Of a DNA stretch of 64,000 bases, positions 51,374-60,711 are shown one piece after another. The notes under the pieces were generated by a model. That model was not told the DNA's origin and did not search any database. It saw only the letters and a program-made list of their open reading frames with translations. Within the stretch, counting starts at the first letter, position 1; every line of letters begins with the position of its first letter. The stretch is from Clostridium sp. MCC353 (lineage in GTDB: Bacteria > Bacillota > Clostridia > Lachnospirales > Lachnospiraceae), in contig NZ_WQPN01000109.1 of the NCBI RefSeq assembly GCF_018785315.1, forward strand, positions 153,011 through 217,010, given 5' to 3'. The position numbers were made by a program, and so were the translations under genes.

Positions 51374-53361
51374 GCCTCCTCAAAATATCCCTGCACAATA
51401 GATGTACATTGTTCATCTTCGCGATAGAGAAGTGTGTAATAATCCACAACATTTTCACGCACCATATCCAAATATCTGCCGTAGATTTCTTCATCGGTAG
51501 AAAGAACCATAACCTGTGAACTTGCCGCGGGAAGATATTTTGTTACAAAATTGGTTCTATGAGAAGAGTCCAGTCGTGCCATAGGCGTATCTACAATAAC
51601 CGGAGCTTTATAACCCGAAGATAATGCCAACGCCCACACAATAGCCACCGCAAACATTTGCTGTTCACCTGCAGATAACTGACTCTTTAGTAACTCATTG
51701 CCATCGATGTCAATAATGGTAACATCCAAAGTTTTTGCGTTAATATCAATTCTCTTTGCCAAAGAATTCTTCTCAATCAATGTCTGAAAGCATTTTGTTG
51801 CAGTATCAGAAAGGCGTTCAACCTTTTCAAACTGAAGACGCTTCTTGAACTCGGTCAGTGTCTCAATAGACATCGCTGCATATTTGATAATACGCATGTT
51901 ATCATCATTTGCATTTTCTTTCTCAGCCATGCCCTTAATGAGACGAATTCTCTTCCCGACAAGGATCTTTCTCTGACGATTCATACTTTCGATAGAGTCG
52001 CACTTTCTTTGGAATTCAGCATCAGCAATGGCCTTTTCCCTTTCAATACTCTTTAATGCTTCATATAACTGCATAGCAAGAGTTTTATCATCCGCCGCGT
52101 CAAGGTGAGCATCCAAACTCATATATTCAGCTTCCTGAGACTCAGAAGAAGAGAGCAAATTTGAAATTTTTTGAGATATCTCAGGGAAAAATTCTGATAT
52201 TAGTTTTTCGTATAGCATGAGACTTGCTGGAGACATACTAATGCGATTTTCGTTTACCGCCTCACTAATATGTACAACCAACTCGTCACTGATTATTCTT
52301 TTAACCAGATCCAGCACTTCTAAAGGCAAATTACTTTCGTTTAAACGATTGATCACTCTCTGGTAACTGTCATTAACTACTGTATCTGTATGGCGTTTTA
52401 CATCGCCCTGAAGCTGTTCTTGTTCTTCGTTATACGACTGAACAACCAAGTCTTTGCAGAGCGCCAATGGAGTAGCGGCACCGGAAGCCAGTTGGAGAAT
52501 TTCCTGCTGGATTTGTTCTGCCAGACCTGAAATCCGATTCATCTCAGCTTTAATTGAATCACGATTTCTACTAAGATCTCCTCCAGAAGACCAAAATTCG
52601 CTCTCTTTGGTTTCAATTTGAATCGTAAGTTTTTGACACCGAAGCTCAAGCTTATTCAATTCTCTCTGTGCTTCCTCTAAACGCTGATCGATATCAGATA
52701 TTTCTTTCTCGACTGCTTGATATTCTTGGTTTAATTCACTAGCCTCAAATGTTTTAAGAGCAGCTTTCTTTCTTCGAATCACCTCATCTATATGCTCAAT
52801 CGTTTTTTCGATTGTTGAAACACCTATAGCAGACTTGATTGAACTCTTAATCTGTTCAAAAGAACTGTCATCAGCAAGCTGAGTTATTTTTTCATTATTG
52901 AAGAAGAAAAATCTCGCAATACCAAAAGGCAGTATTTCTTCGATGTAATAGCTCCAGTTCTCCCCCAAATATTTATCTATTGTACCGTTTTTTTCAACGC
53001 TTGTTTGCTGATCAACTTTTTTCCCCTTGAGGCTCCAAATTCGTTTCACACGAATCACTACATTGTCTTCAAGCACAAGAGTTACAGCTATGTATGTTGC
53101 GCCATCAGTAGCATGCTTGTTAATATGATCAACCAGAAGTTTATCGTATGATTTTTCTTTTTCCTGTATATATTTCAGGGCCTGCTTTCCATACAAAGCA
53201 ATTAGTATGGCATCATGAAAGGTCGTTTTTCCACGGCCATTAAGACCTCCAATCAACGTAATGTTACGTTCACCAATTTTATTAGTGAGGACCATCTCAT
53301 GAGTGCCCTTATATATACCGAAATTATGCAATTCAACCTTGGTAAAATACACTCGGATCAC
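51370..53361 (-). CDS. dndD: DNA phosphorothioation ATPase DndD
   Basis: A 663-residue SMC/Rad50-like ATPase. Walker A is GLNGRGKTTF (39-48), the ABC signature is LSAGEQQ (562-568) and Walker B is PVIVDTPMARLD (about 587-598). The middle 350 residues are long coiled coils as in SMC proteins; no Rad50 zinc hook (CxxC) is seen. DndD hydrolyses ATP to open or scan DNA for the sulfur insertion step. It starts one base after dndC and overlaps dndE. Confidence 0.95.
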   Translation of the reverse strand: MIRVYFTKVELHNFGIYKGTHEMVLTNKIGERNITLIGGLNGRGKTTFHDAILIALYGKQALKYIQEKEKSYDKLLVDHINKHATDGATYIAVTLVLEDNVVIRVKRIWSLKGKKVDQQTSVEKNGTIDKYLGENWSYYIEEILPFGIARFFFFNNEKITQLADDSSFEQIKSSIKSAIGVSTIEKTIEHIDEVIRRKKAALKTFEASELNQEYQAVEKEISDIDQRLEEAQRELNKLELRCQKLTIQIETKESEFWSSGGDLSRNRDSIKAEMNRISGLAEQIQQEILQLASGAATPLALCKDLVVQSYNEEQEQLQGDVKRHTDTVVNDSYQRVINRLNESNLPLEVLDLVKRIISDELVVHISEAVNENRISMSPASLMLYEKLISEFFPEISQKISNLLSSSESQEAEYMSLDAHLDAADDKTLAMQLYEALKSIEREKAIADAEFQRKCDSIESMNRQRKILVGKRIRLIKGMAEKENANDDNMRIIKYAAMSIETLTEFKKRLQFEKVERLSDTATKCFQTLIEKNSLAKRIDINAKTLDVTIIDIDGNELLKSQLSAGEQQMFAVAIVWALALSSGYKAPVIVDTPMARLDSSHRTNFVTKYLPAASSQVMVLSTDEEIYGRYLDMVRENVVDYYTLLYREDEQCTSIVQGYFEEA

Positions 53362-53362
53362 C

Positions 53363-54835
53363 TCACTCTACAAATTCTTCATCGTTTTCTTCCATGGCTT
53401 CAGAAAGTTTAGTTGCTCGAGAAGAAGCAATGCCTTCAGCTTCTGTTTCATTTTTATAAAAAGCTTTCTTAATCTCTTTTTCCAGATTGTTAATTACATT
53501 TCGCTTATTAGAAATAGCCGCTGCTTTGGCTTCAACATCAAGTAAAGCTTTCAACATCTGAGGCATAAGCGTCTCCTCATAACACATGTCAGCACATACT
53601 TGTTTGAGAATTTCTGTTTCCGTTGCTCCAAAGTATTTGTTCTTTCCTATAATTCCATCACTATAAGGTTTTCCTGTTTCTTCCTCATAGATTCTAGGAA
53701 GAATATCTTCAAATTCATGAAACTCATCTAACCAAATCTGCCGGATGAGTTTTAATTCATCCATTGTAATAAGAGGAACATCCTTGATTTCGTCCGGGCC
53801 AATTTCATGAACAAGTTTTTCAACCTGAAGCAGTTTGCGCAGAAAATCTTCACGCGTTTCCTGTGTATACGGTCCATGTACCAGTCCGTTATTGTGCCAA
53901 GTCAAATGACCGTCACGCCTTCTAAAGTCTCGGCGTTTTCTATCATTTTTCCAGTCACCAGCAATATAATTTCTAAAATCCAGCATTGGCAACATCCACG
54001 ATTTTTCTTCATCATTTTGAATCATAGCAGCCATAGACTTATCCTCTGTTACCATAGTACAAACCCAACATCCAAAACGGCTATTCCCACAAGAAGGTGT
54101 AGATGTATCAATGACAAGAGGACATTCACCATCAGCAGAAGCACCGCTATACATAGCAAGCAAATCTTTATTTGAATGGCCCCAAGGATTCTCGTACTGA
54201 ACTAAAAACTGCCACACATTATCGTTCAGCCAGTTTTCAATAGGTGTAAATACATACGAGTTCGGGAATGAGCCATTAGGGCTCAGATGATCTCTATAGC
54301 GTTTTTTCTCATATCCCTCCATAATGGCTTTACGAGTTGCACTTTCTGCTTTTCTGGAGCCAAGTACCATAATAGCTTCGCTTTCAGCGTCAAGAACTTC
54401 CTTTATGAACCGATTGGAAGGGTCTATTTTCATTCTGTCTGTGCACCAGCGAAAATCTCTTCTAGGATATGGGTAACCTCTACCAATTAAATTCACCCAG
54501 AACGTGTTTGTAATAGCAGGAGTGAGCCTGTGCGGAATAATTGGCAATTTCGCAGCCTTCGCACGTTCGGTCATTTTCTTTAATGATTCTGTTGCCCAAA
54601 TAGCGACAACCGGAGATTCTACCAGTGTATCCGTGCATATTACATGAACCGCTTTCTTTAATTTCTCTTTCGGTAATTCAGAAAGCGCCATCCATACAAG
54701 CTGAACGACAGCAGTAGAATCCTTACCTCCACTATAACCACAAATCCATGGAATCATATCTTCGAGATATAATCCCTTTATAGTTTCAATCACTTCTCTA
54801 ATATCATTTCTGGTTAGATTTGCCATTGTTTTCAT
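53363..54835 (-). CDS. dndC: DNA phosphorothioation sulfurtransferase DndC
   Basis: The 490-residue protein has the PP-loop SGGKDST (35-41) of the PAPS-reductase/N-type ATP pyrophosphatase fold and a Cys group near 237-257 (ECPLVIDTSTPSCG, then FGCWVCTMV) that binds a 4Fe-4S cluster in studied DndC proteins. It adenylates the DNA backbone and inserts sulfur passed on from DndA. An additional helical C-terminal region follows. The ATG at 54835 overlaps dndB by 32 bases; an in-frame ATG three codons later is possible. Confidence 0.95.
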   Translation of the reverse strand: MKTMANLTRNDIREVIETIKGLYLEDMIPWICGYSGGKDSTAVVQLVWMALSELPKEKLKKAVHVICTDTLVESPVVAIWATESLKKMTERAKAAKLPIIPHRLTPAITNTFWVNLIGRGYPYPRRDFRWCTDRMKIDPSNRFIKEVLDAESEAIMVLGSRKAESATRKAIMEGYEKKRYRDHLSPNGSFPNSYVFTPIENWLNDNVWQFLVQYENPWGHSNKDLLAMYSGASADGECPLVIDTSTPSCGNSRFGCWVCTMVTEDKSMAAMIQNDEEKSWMLPMLDFRNYIAGDWKNDRKRRDFRRRDGHLTWHNNGLVHGPYTQETREDFLRKLLQVEKLVHEIGPDEIKDVPLITMDELKLIRQIWLDEFHEFEDILPRIYEEETGKPYSDGIIGKNKYFGATETEILKQVCADMCYEETLMPQMLKALLDVEAKAAAISNKRNVINNLEKEIKKAFYKNETEAEGIASSRATKLSEAMEENDEEFVE

Positions 54836-55862
54836 CAGTCTCTTCCATCATTATTTTTTCAATATAAGTAGATAAGGCCTTTTGAGAAGATCTGTTAGCT
54901 GCCACCTTGCCATTAACAAAAACCAGATTATTCCAAATAGGGTTATCCTTTTTCCAGTCGACATTCGAAAGGTTAGCAACTCTCTTTTTCCAATCCTGAG
55001 GATAGGCGTGTAATAATTTATTTCCGCCATGTCCTATAGCAACCAAAGTAATGCTCAGTGAACAAATACTATTGCTTCTAACATCAGACGACTTCTGCTC
55101 ATGCCTCATTACCGCAATCCATTCCGGCATATTCAATGCCACTTCATTCCAAAACTCAACAGCCAGCCCCGTTTTTTGAGATATATCAAGTTTTATGTCT
55201 TTTAACAGCTCGACAGTTGCTGCACTAATAGCACTTAAAGTAAATAACGCTTTTGACCTATTTGAAACAGTAGTCTTTTCCTTTTCAGTCAATCCTGTGA
55301 ATACAGAAACATCCTTGATAACATCTTTTGCAATAATAGAGGATTCTTCCCTGGAATTAAACAATATGTTTATTGATTTTGTTGGTCGTATCGCATATCT
55401 ATTAAGATCCGAAAACATCTGCTGTGAAGATTTAAGTCCTTTGTCATGGTAGAACACTACAGAAATATGCTCATTCTTCAACTCGGGATTAATCTTGATG
55501 GCTTCAGCTATTGCAGCACGTCTATGCTGGCCATCATTTATCAAAAATCTTGCGCTCATTGAAATAGATACGTGACCGATCATGGAGTCTACATCATTTA
55601 TTGGTTCAAAAAGCATTTCTCCATCAACCGATACAGTTAATGATGAAAAGACGTATGATTCGGGGTTATTAATTATGTAATCCCTCATTTCTGGAATGCG
55701 GGATTTATTTAGTACTCTCTGAGCTCTTATTTCCGGAGGTAACTCTTCATTAGCAAACTGAAAGATTTTCGGAATTATCTCCAAAGGAACCATTGCAGTA
55801 AAATATTCTTTATTTGCTTGTATACCTTTTACAGCAGGAAAAACAAAAGATGCATTGTCCAT
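54804..55862 (-). CDS. dndB: DndB, regulator of the dnd operon
   Basis: This 352-residue protein contains the DGQHR signature (INDGQHRRAAI, residues 108-118) of the ParB-like DndB/DGQHR family. DndB represses dnd transcription in Salmonella and influences the level of modification. A GAGGAAGAG site precedes the ATG. It overlaps dndC by 32 bases and follows a small upstream gene by 41 bases. A DpdB protein of the deazaguanine system shares this fold, but the adjacent dndC/D/E genes place this one in the Dnd system. Confidence 0.9.
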   Translation of the reverse strand: MDNASFVFPAVKGIQANKEYFTAMVPLEIIPKIFQFANEELPPEIRAQRVLNKSRIPEMRDYIINNPESYVFSSLTVSVDGEMLFEPINDVDSMIGHVSISMSARFLINDGQHRRAAIAEAIKINPELKNEHISVVFYHDKGLKSSQQMFSDLNRYAIRPTKSINILFNSREESSIIAKDVIKDVSVFTGLTEKEKTTVSNRSKALFTLSAISAATVELLKDIKLDISQKTGLAVEFWNEVALNMPEWIAVMRHEQKSSDVRSNSICSLSITLVAIGHGGNKLLHAYPQDWKKRVANLSNVDWKKDNPIWNNLVFVNGKVAANRSSQKALSTYIEKIMMEETDENNGKSNQK

Positions 55863-55903
55863 TTCTCTTCCTCATAAATTCACTTTGGTTAATGGAATAA
55901 AGT

Positions 55904-56260
55904 TTAAAATGCATTAAGCGGTTTTAAGCCAACTGGATCAACAAAATAAAGATACCGATTAGTGGCACGAAACACTTTAATTACATCTCCAACAGAAATA
56001 CTGTTATTGCGAAATGAATTCTTCTTGTCAATTATCGATTCAACCATTTGCTCTAGCGGTGCATCATAAGTTAATAAACCACATTCACACAGCTTGTAAT
56101 CAGAAATCGTTGGCTGAATAGAGTATTCTGAAAGGGTCTGAAGAGAGCAGAATCTTTGAATGGCGTATTTCGTGTCATCCTTTATTTTATATTGCTCATA
56201 GACAGGGGAAACGAGCCCTGAATAATATGATAAGCATCGCTCCTTGAATCCATTGTGCAT
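55904..56260 (-). CDS. Small YodL-like protein leading the dnd operon
   Basis: A 118-residue protein whose C-terminal 45 residues, SVGDVIKVFRATNRYLYFVD plus PVGLKPLNAF, resemble the YodL-type domain found in many mobile-element proteins (S-x-S-V-G-D-V-I, then a Y-x-V-D-x-x-G-F turn). The N-terminal part is helical with Cys residues but no clear zinc site. A strong GGAGGG site and a promoter lie upstream, so it is the first gene of the dnd transcript. Its function is unknown; an anti-restriction or regulatory role is possible. Confidence 0.65.
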   Translation of the reverse strand: MHNGFKERCLSYYSGLVSPVYEQYKIKDDTKYAIQRFCSLQTLSEYSIQPTISDYKLCECGLLTYDAPLEQMVESIIDKKNSFRNNSISVGDVIKVFRATNRYLYFVDPVGLKPLNAF

Positions 56261-56293
56261 ATGCGTCCCTCCATGTCAATGCTCAATATTTGT

Positions 56294-56322
56294 ATTATAC
56301 ATCCTTTTGGAAGTCTTGTAAA
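56294..56322 (-). promoter_or_regulatory. Promoter of the dnd operon
   Basis: The minus strand reads TTTACA (56317-56322), a 17-base spacer and TATAAT (56294-56299), about 34 bases upstream of the first start codon. Confidence 0.75.
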
Positions 56323-56329
56323 TCATTTT

Positions 56330-56351
56330 GTTTGTCTTTATAGAGACAAAC
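56330..56351. promoter_or_regulatory. Palindrome just upstream of the dnd promoter
   Basis: GTTTGTCT and AGACAAAC are perfect inverted arms with a 6-base centre, eight bases upstream of the -35 box. This is a suitable place for an operator or activator site, for example for DndB or an XRE protein; no protein can be assigned from sequence. Confidence 0.5.
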
Positions 56352-56502
56352 ATATTTGCTAATTGACAAGCAGCGGGCAACTTTTCCCAAATCTTACAAT
56401 TTCAGAAACTTGTTGGGATATCCCAAGCCCTTATCGATCATCTCGGGCGATGGCTACGCATTTTTTCGAAACGCTTATACAAAAATCATGCCCCCGTCCA
56501 TG

Positions 56503-56535
56503 ATATGCCCTTTGTCAAATAGACAAGGGGCATAT
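56503..56535. terminator. 14-bp hairpin beside the IS66 relic
   Basis: ATATGCCCTTTGTC and GACAAGGGGCATAT pair with one wobble around AAATA. It lies just downstream of the minus-strand IS66 gene and has no strong T-run, so it could be a terminator or part of the IS end. Confidence 0.5.
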
Positions 56536-56549
56536 CAATAGCGGATGGT

Positions 56550-57008
56550 TTATTGTTTCGGGCATTTCCATTCTTCGGATCGTAAATGCTCCATAGCCAG
56601 TACCTGGCTAAAAACAATGCCGTCCTTTGTGAGCGGCAGATATAAACGAATCTGTTCATTTTTCGGATGCATCACCTCTTTCAAGAAAGAGAGGATGCCG
56701 TCCGGAGCATCGTCGCTTACTACCACAACGGTGTCACCGCGTCGGATCCGGATTGCTGCCTTTGAGTCTGGAGCAGCTGCGGCTAGTATCTGAGCGAATA
56801 GTTCGGAAACAGGAACCTCTTTGAGAGAAGGGTCTGGTGTTTCACTAACATCAAGTGCCATTTTTCTCAGCCGGTTTAACCTGTAATAATACACAGACTC
56901 CTGGTTACCGTCATCAGCACACCATTCTCTGATCGTCAGACCACTATGATTGCGCTGCTTAATCATTGCAGCCCAGCTGGCTGCACGGATCTGCATAACT
57001 TCATACAT
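56550..57008 (-). CDS. IS66-family accessory protein TnpA, orphan
   Basis: A 152-residue protein matching the small TnpA-type proteins that precede tnpB and tnpC in IS66 elements: WAAMIKQRNHSGLTIREWCA, then VYYYRLNRLRKMAL and AIRIRRGDTVVVV. The C-terminus continues with IRLYLPLTKDGIVFSQVLAM, which resembles the start of a TnpB-like region. No tnpC transposase follows, so the element is incomplete and cannot move by itself. Confidence 0.75.
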   Translation of the reverse strand: MYEVMQIRAASWAAMIKQRNHSGLTIREWCADDGNQESVYYYRLNRLRKMALDVSETPDPSLKEVPVSELFAQILAAAAPDSKAAIRIRRGDTVVVVSDDAPDGILSFLKEVMHPKNEQIRLYLPLTKDGIVFSQVLAMEHLRSEEWKCPKQ

Positions 57009-57281
57009 ACTTGAGATCTCCTATAAAAACTCAAAAAATTCTAATCAAAATTCCTAGATTTTTCCAAGCGGATTTGATGATATCATTATCGCATAAAACC
57101 AATTGCAATCCAGCCCACAGATTATGGAGTATTTACAATCCAACAACAATCTACTAAAGCCATACAAATTGGCTGCCCCAAAAAGAGCAACCACCACTTA
57201 CAAATTGAAGAATTTGTCCTATACCTCATTACTTATACAATTAATAATTCCTTTTCGACAAAAGCCCTTACATATCCTTTC
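57009..57281. other. Intergenic, no gene recognised
   Basis: About 270 AT-rich bases between the IS66 relic and a broken ATPase gene. I see no gene or RNA. Confidence 0.5.
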
Positions 57282-58609
57282 CTAAATCACCCCCAACCTT
57301 CCCTACCAAATATAACAGAACTGCATACTTCCTTCCACGCCCTCCCCCATAAGTATTCTTCAGGCTATAAACATAATCCAGCTTTCCCTTCTCCAGCAGC
57401 CCATTGGCTATCACAGCAATCTCTTTTTCCGTTTCATCTCAACTCCATAATTCTTATAATCCAACCGACTTCGCACGTAAAAGTCCCGCTCATCTTCTCA
57501 TCCGTTCCGAACCAGGGAACCTGACCTGCGGTTTCACGCCGCTTAATCCTGTCTACCAGATTTAAATACACAAAATTCTCACACAGGTAACCATCAATTG
57601 TTTCCTGAACCGTACCGGTAAGAGAAAGGCATCTGTTTGCGATTCCCAGATCCATAAAATAGTAACGGGAATTTTCAACAATATTCAAGTTATCGCAATC
57701 AACGCTCTTACTACAATATCAAATATGGTGCGATGAATAAAGTCAGTTGATTGCGTAATTAACTATCTTTTTCGCTATCCTGCCGCTCTCTTCCTTAAAT
57801 ATAATATTAGTTAAATCTGTAATTAAATCCTTAGTCCCCTTCTTTTTTTCAGCATCATCGCCGCGATGGACGAAAACACCTTATCAAAAGTTGCAGTCTC
57901 CAATGGACTGTCAAAGTATCTGGTCGATTCCTTGACAAAAATTGCCACATGATTCTCACTCAAATCCGCACATGCCTCGATACTTCCAGTCCCAATATAT
58001 GTTTTTACGACCTCCGGGTACCCCCCAATGTGCAGGTAGATATCAAAATATTTCTTCAACTTGTCATAATCTTCATAGCCGGAAGCGTCAAACAAATCAA
58101 TGTTTTCATATAAATCCCTCATATGAAAGGCATCTAAAAACTCCAGAAATGTCAAGGATGTCATCGTGAGTGACTCCACGTTTCCAGCAAACAGAAAATA
58201 TTCTTTTTCCCCAGGTAACTTCCGGTCACAATAAAATAGCACTTAAATTCCTTTGAAAATTCCCTGATCTTACTATAGACTATCGGAGAATCCTGGATTT
58301 CATCTATGACAACCAACAAATCATTCTTGTCAATGAAATTCGGCTTATACAACTCAATTGCCCTGTGAATCAGCTTTTCAACCGGTATCTGTCAAGGTTC
58401 CCAATTTAGTGTCGTCTCCAAACACTATAAGAATCTCTGTCCAGTAGAGCCAATCATATTAGTGTAAATATAAGACTTATATTCCTTAGAAAATGAATCT
58501 AAAATAAAAGTTTACCCCACCTGGCATGCCCCTTCCACTTCCAGCAGTTTGTGAGAATTTCTTTTTTTCACTCGAAAAGTCTATTATAAATATCTCTCTT
58601 TAATTCCAT
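57282..58609 (-). pseudogene. AAA_14/DUF4143 ATPase, multiply frameshifted
   Basis: In order on the minus strand: ELKRDIYNRLFE then a stop (the family has EWKK here), EILTNCWKWKGHARWGK where the family has a GARQVGKT P-loop, VEKLIHRAIELYKPNF, DLLVVIDEIQDSPIVYSKIR with a normal Walker B, FIVTGSYLGK, then LTMTSLTFLEFLDAFHMRDL, FDIYLHIGGYPEVVKTYIG, a gap, RYYFMDLGIANRCLSLTG, ENFVYLNLVDRIKRRE and the terminal NGLLEKGKLDYVYSLKNTYG. All conserved blocks are present but spread over several frames, and the P-loop is lost. It is a second, different broken DUF4143-type ATPase besides the one at 27.5-28.7 kb. Confidence 0.85.
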
Positions 58610-58749
58610 TCTAGTCACCGCCTTTGATATCCAAGTCATGCCTCTCTTTGTATTCCATCATACTATTTTTGAAATCGTAAGCAATTATAATATAATCACA
58701 CAATTCTACTGCATAACCGCTTTATCGACAAAACCAGTTGTTATAAATA

Positions 58750-59144
58750 TCACTCCAAATACCTTTCGCTTACGATCCCAACTTCCTTTTTATTCGCTCT
58801 TCCATAAATCATCTTCCGGCACACCGGACACTTATACCAGTCCTCCTTCATCCTGCCTTCCGTTAGTATTTCATTATGGCATTACTTACAATAAAGGGAC
58901 GAAAATATAATCTCGATGGCAATGACCGGTTTCTTAATCTGTTTCACAAACTCGCACTGCTCATTAATTTCCTTTTCCCTTTTAAGAATAGCTTTTCTTT
59001 TCTCCTATATGCTCCTCTAACTCCATAAACAAATTCATCTTCTCTCTGCCGAATTTTAAGATCCTCTATACTTTTTTCCAGCATAGTAATCCTGACCGTT
59101 ATCTTTCTATTAAGTATTTTTATCTGCTTTTCAATAAAATTCAT
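58750..59144 (-). pseudogene. Coiled-coil zinc-ribbon protein, broken
   Basis: From an ATG at 59144 with a GGAGG site, the frame begins MNFIEKQIKILNRKITVRIT and gives REDEFVYGVRGAYRRKEKLF. After a frameshift near 58990 it continues AILKREKEINEQCEFVKQIK, then a TAA, and in the same frame ILTEGRMKEDWYKCPVCRKM, a zinc-ribbon-like half. One frameshift and one nonsense codon separate the parts. The function of the parent family is unknown to me. Confidence 0.65.
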
Positions 59145-59236
59145 ACAAACCTCCATTAAAAAATGGTATTACCGCCCACTCCATGCAGTAATGCCATTTT
59201 AATTTTAATTATTGATCTTCCTAATATACTATAACA

Positions 59237-60711
59237 CTATATATTTATCACCTTATAAGTCGTCTCGCAATGTTTTTTATTATGGGCGATTTCCACACAT
59301 AAAACTTCTCCGGACAAACCTGTATAATACTGATTGTCCAATATTTGTTGCAACGCCTGTTCTTTTAACTGCCTAATATCCTCTCCCTGCTTAAACTCCA
59401 CAATGACGTTGATATTCTTCGGAGACAAAGACTGTAGTGTGATATCACTTCAGCCATAACTGGTTTCCAGGTTACTGGTCACCTTATAGGAACCTCACAG
59501 TGTAATGCCCATACCAAGGAACAACATATGATAGGCATTTTCTCTGGCATCCATATAGCTGGTACAGGAAAGCACAATCTCCTGGTACATTTAAAGAAAA
59601 AGTTTCATGTCCTTATTTAGCAGACAGGACATCATCTGCTTTAAGTCCAAGTAATCAATACCGGATATCTCAGCAATCAGCACTTGGATCTCTGACATCA
59701 CCTCATCATTAGGAATCTTCACCACCGCAGTGTTTTCATCCACCCGCCTCAGAGCAGTCAAATAGCCGGTATTCACCAGAAGTCCCCACAGGCTATGATT
59801 ACTATCCCTTTCAATATACGAAATTTCCAGTGTAATCCATACCGCAATTTCTTTTCCCGAAATCAACTGTTCTAACTTTTCCCAAAAGCGCCGGTCTGCC
59901 GTCTGCAGCGCCTTTTTTAACAGATAATTAGAGGACGTATTAATCCAGTAATTATCTAAACTGCCTAAATCAGCATAATTTAAGATCGACCAGGGATTAT
60001 GCATTTCAATGTCCCCAAATCGATACCCGTCATATTTTTTACACACTTTCTCATCCAGTTTCAAACTGTAGTCGGCTAAAAGCTTCTCGGTTTCTTCCGC
60101 AGTCAAACCTAAATACGGTGCATATGTCTTATGCAGCGCTGTGTATACCCTGGCATTATTAAACTGCGAAAAAATACTCTCCTTCGCCACCCGATGAACT
60201 CCTGTAAGAAGCGCCTATCCAAAGACAGAATTCCCCTTCATTGCGCTTCCGTAAAGATTTGAAAAGAACTGGCCCAGTTTTTCATGATAACCATATTCGT
60301 AACTACTCATAATTGGCTGATCGTACTCGTCAATCAACAGAATAGGTGCAATACCATAGCCGTTCTTGACAAATTGTGTCAAAAGCTGAATCGAAAAAGA
60401 ATACTGCCCATAGTTTGCCTGGGGATTTCTCAAAACATCTATCATCGCATAAAAATCCCTTGTTTCAAAGGAATCCTTATCTACTTTATTCCTTAACAGC
60501 TTCTCATACCGTAAATATTCCTGATACAGATTCCGTTTTACAAGAAACATCAGCTCATCAGCAGTTGCGCCTTTGCAGTCTTTAAAGGTGAAATAAATAA
60601 TTGATCGGGAATTGATCTGATCCGCCTACTCCGTCTCCATTATTGCTAGACCCTCAAAAAGTTCCCAGCTGTCCTTTGTAATGTCGAAAAACTCCCGAAG
60701 CATCGTCATAT
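59237..60711 (-). pseudogene. AAA-ATPase-like/PD-(D/E)XK protein, 3' part
   Basis: This is the continuation after the group II intron of a gene whose 5' part is at 63160-63310. It starts MTMLREFFDITKDSWELFEG, then a TAG, FKDCKGATADELMFLVKRNL, ILLIDEYDQPIMSSYEYGYH (Walker B region), a stop at 60215-60217, LLTGVHRVAKESIFSQFNNA, YDGYRFGDIEMHNPWSILNY, a stop at 59591-59593, and at the end VIVEFKQGEDIRQLKEQALQ (a PD-(D/E)XK-type E-F-K) and YKVINI. The order is that of the AAA-ATPase-like plus PDDEXK_9 family. Several nonsense codons show that it was dying independently of the intron. Confidence 0.85.

Noticed and set aside
32920..56260. Standard Dnd restriction partners DndF, DndG, DndH or SspE
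   Set aside because: None of the proteins has their size or domain set, and the large P-loop ATPase is not DptH/HerA-like.
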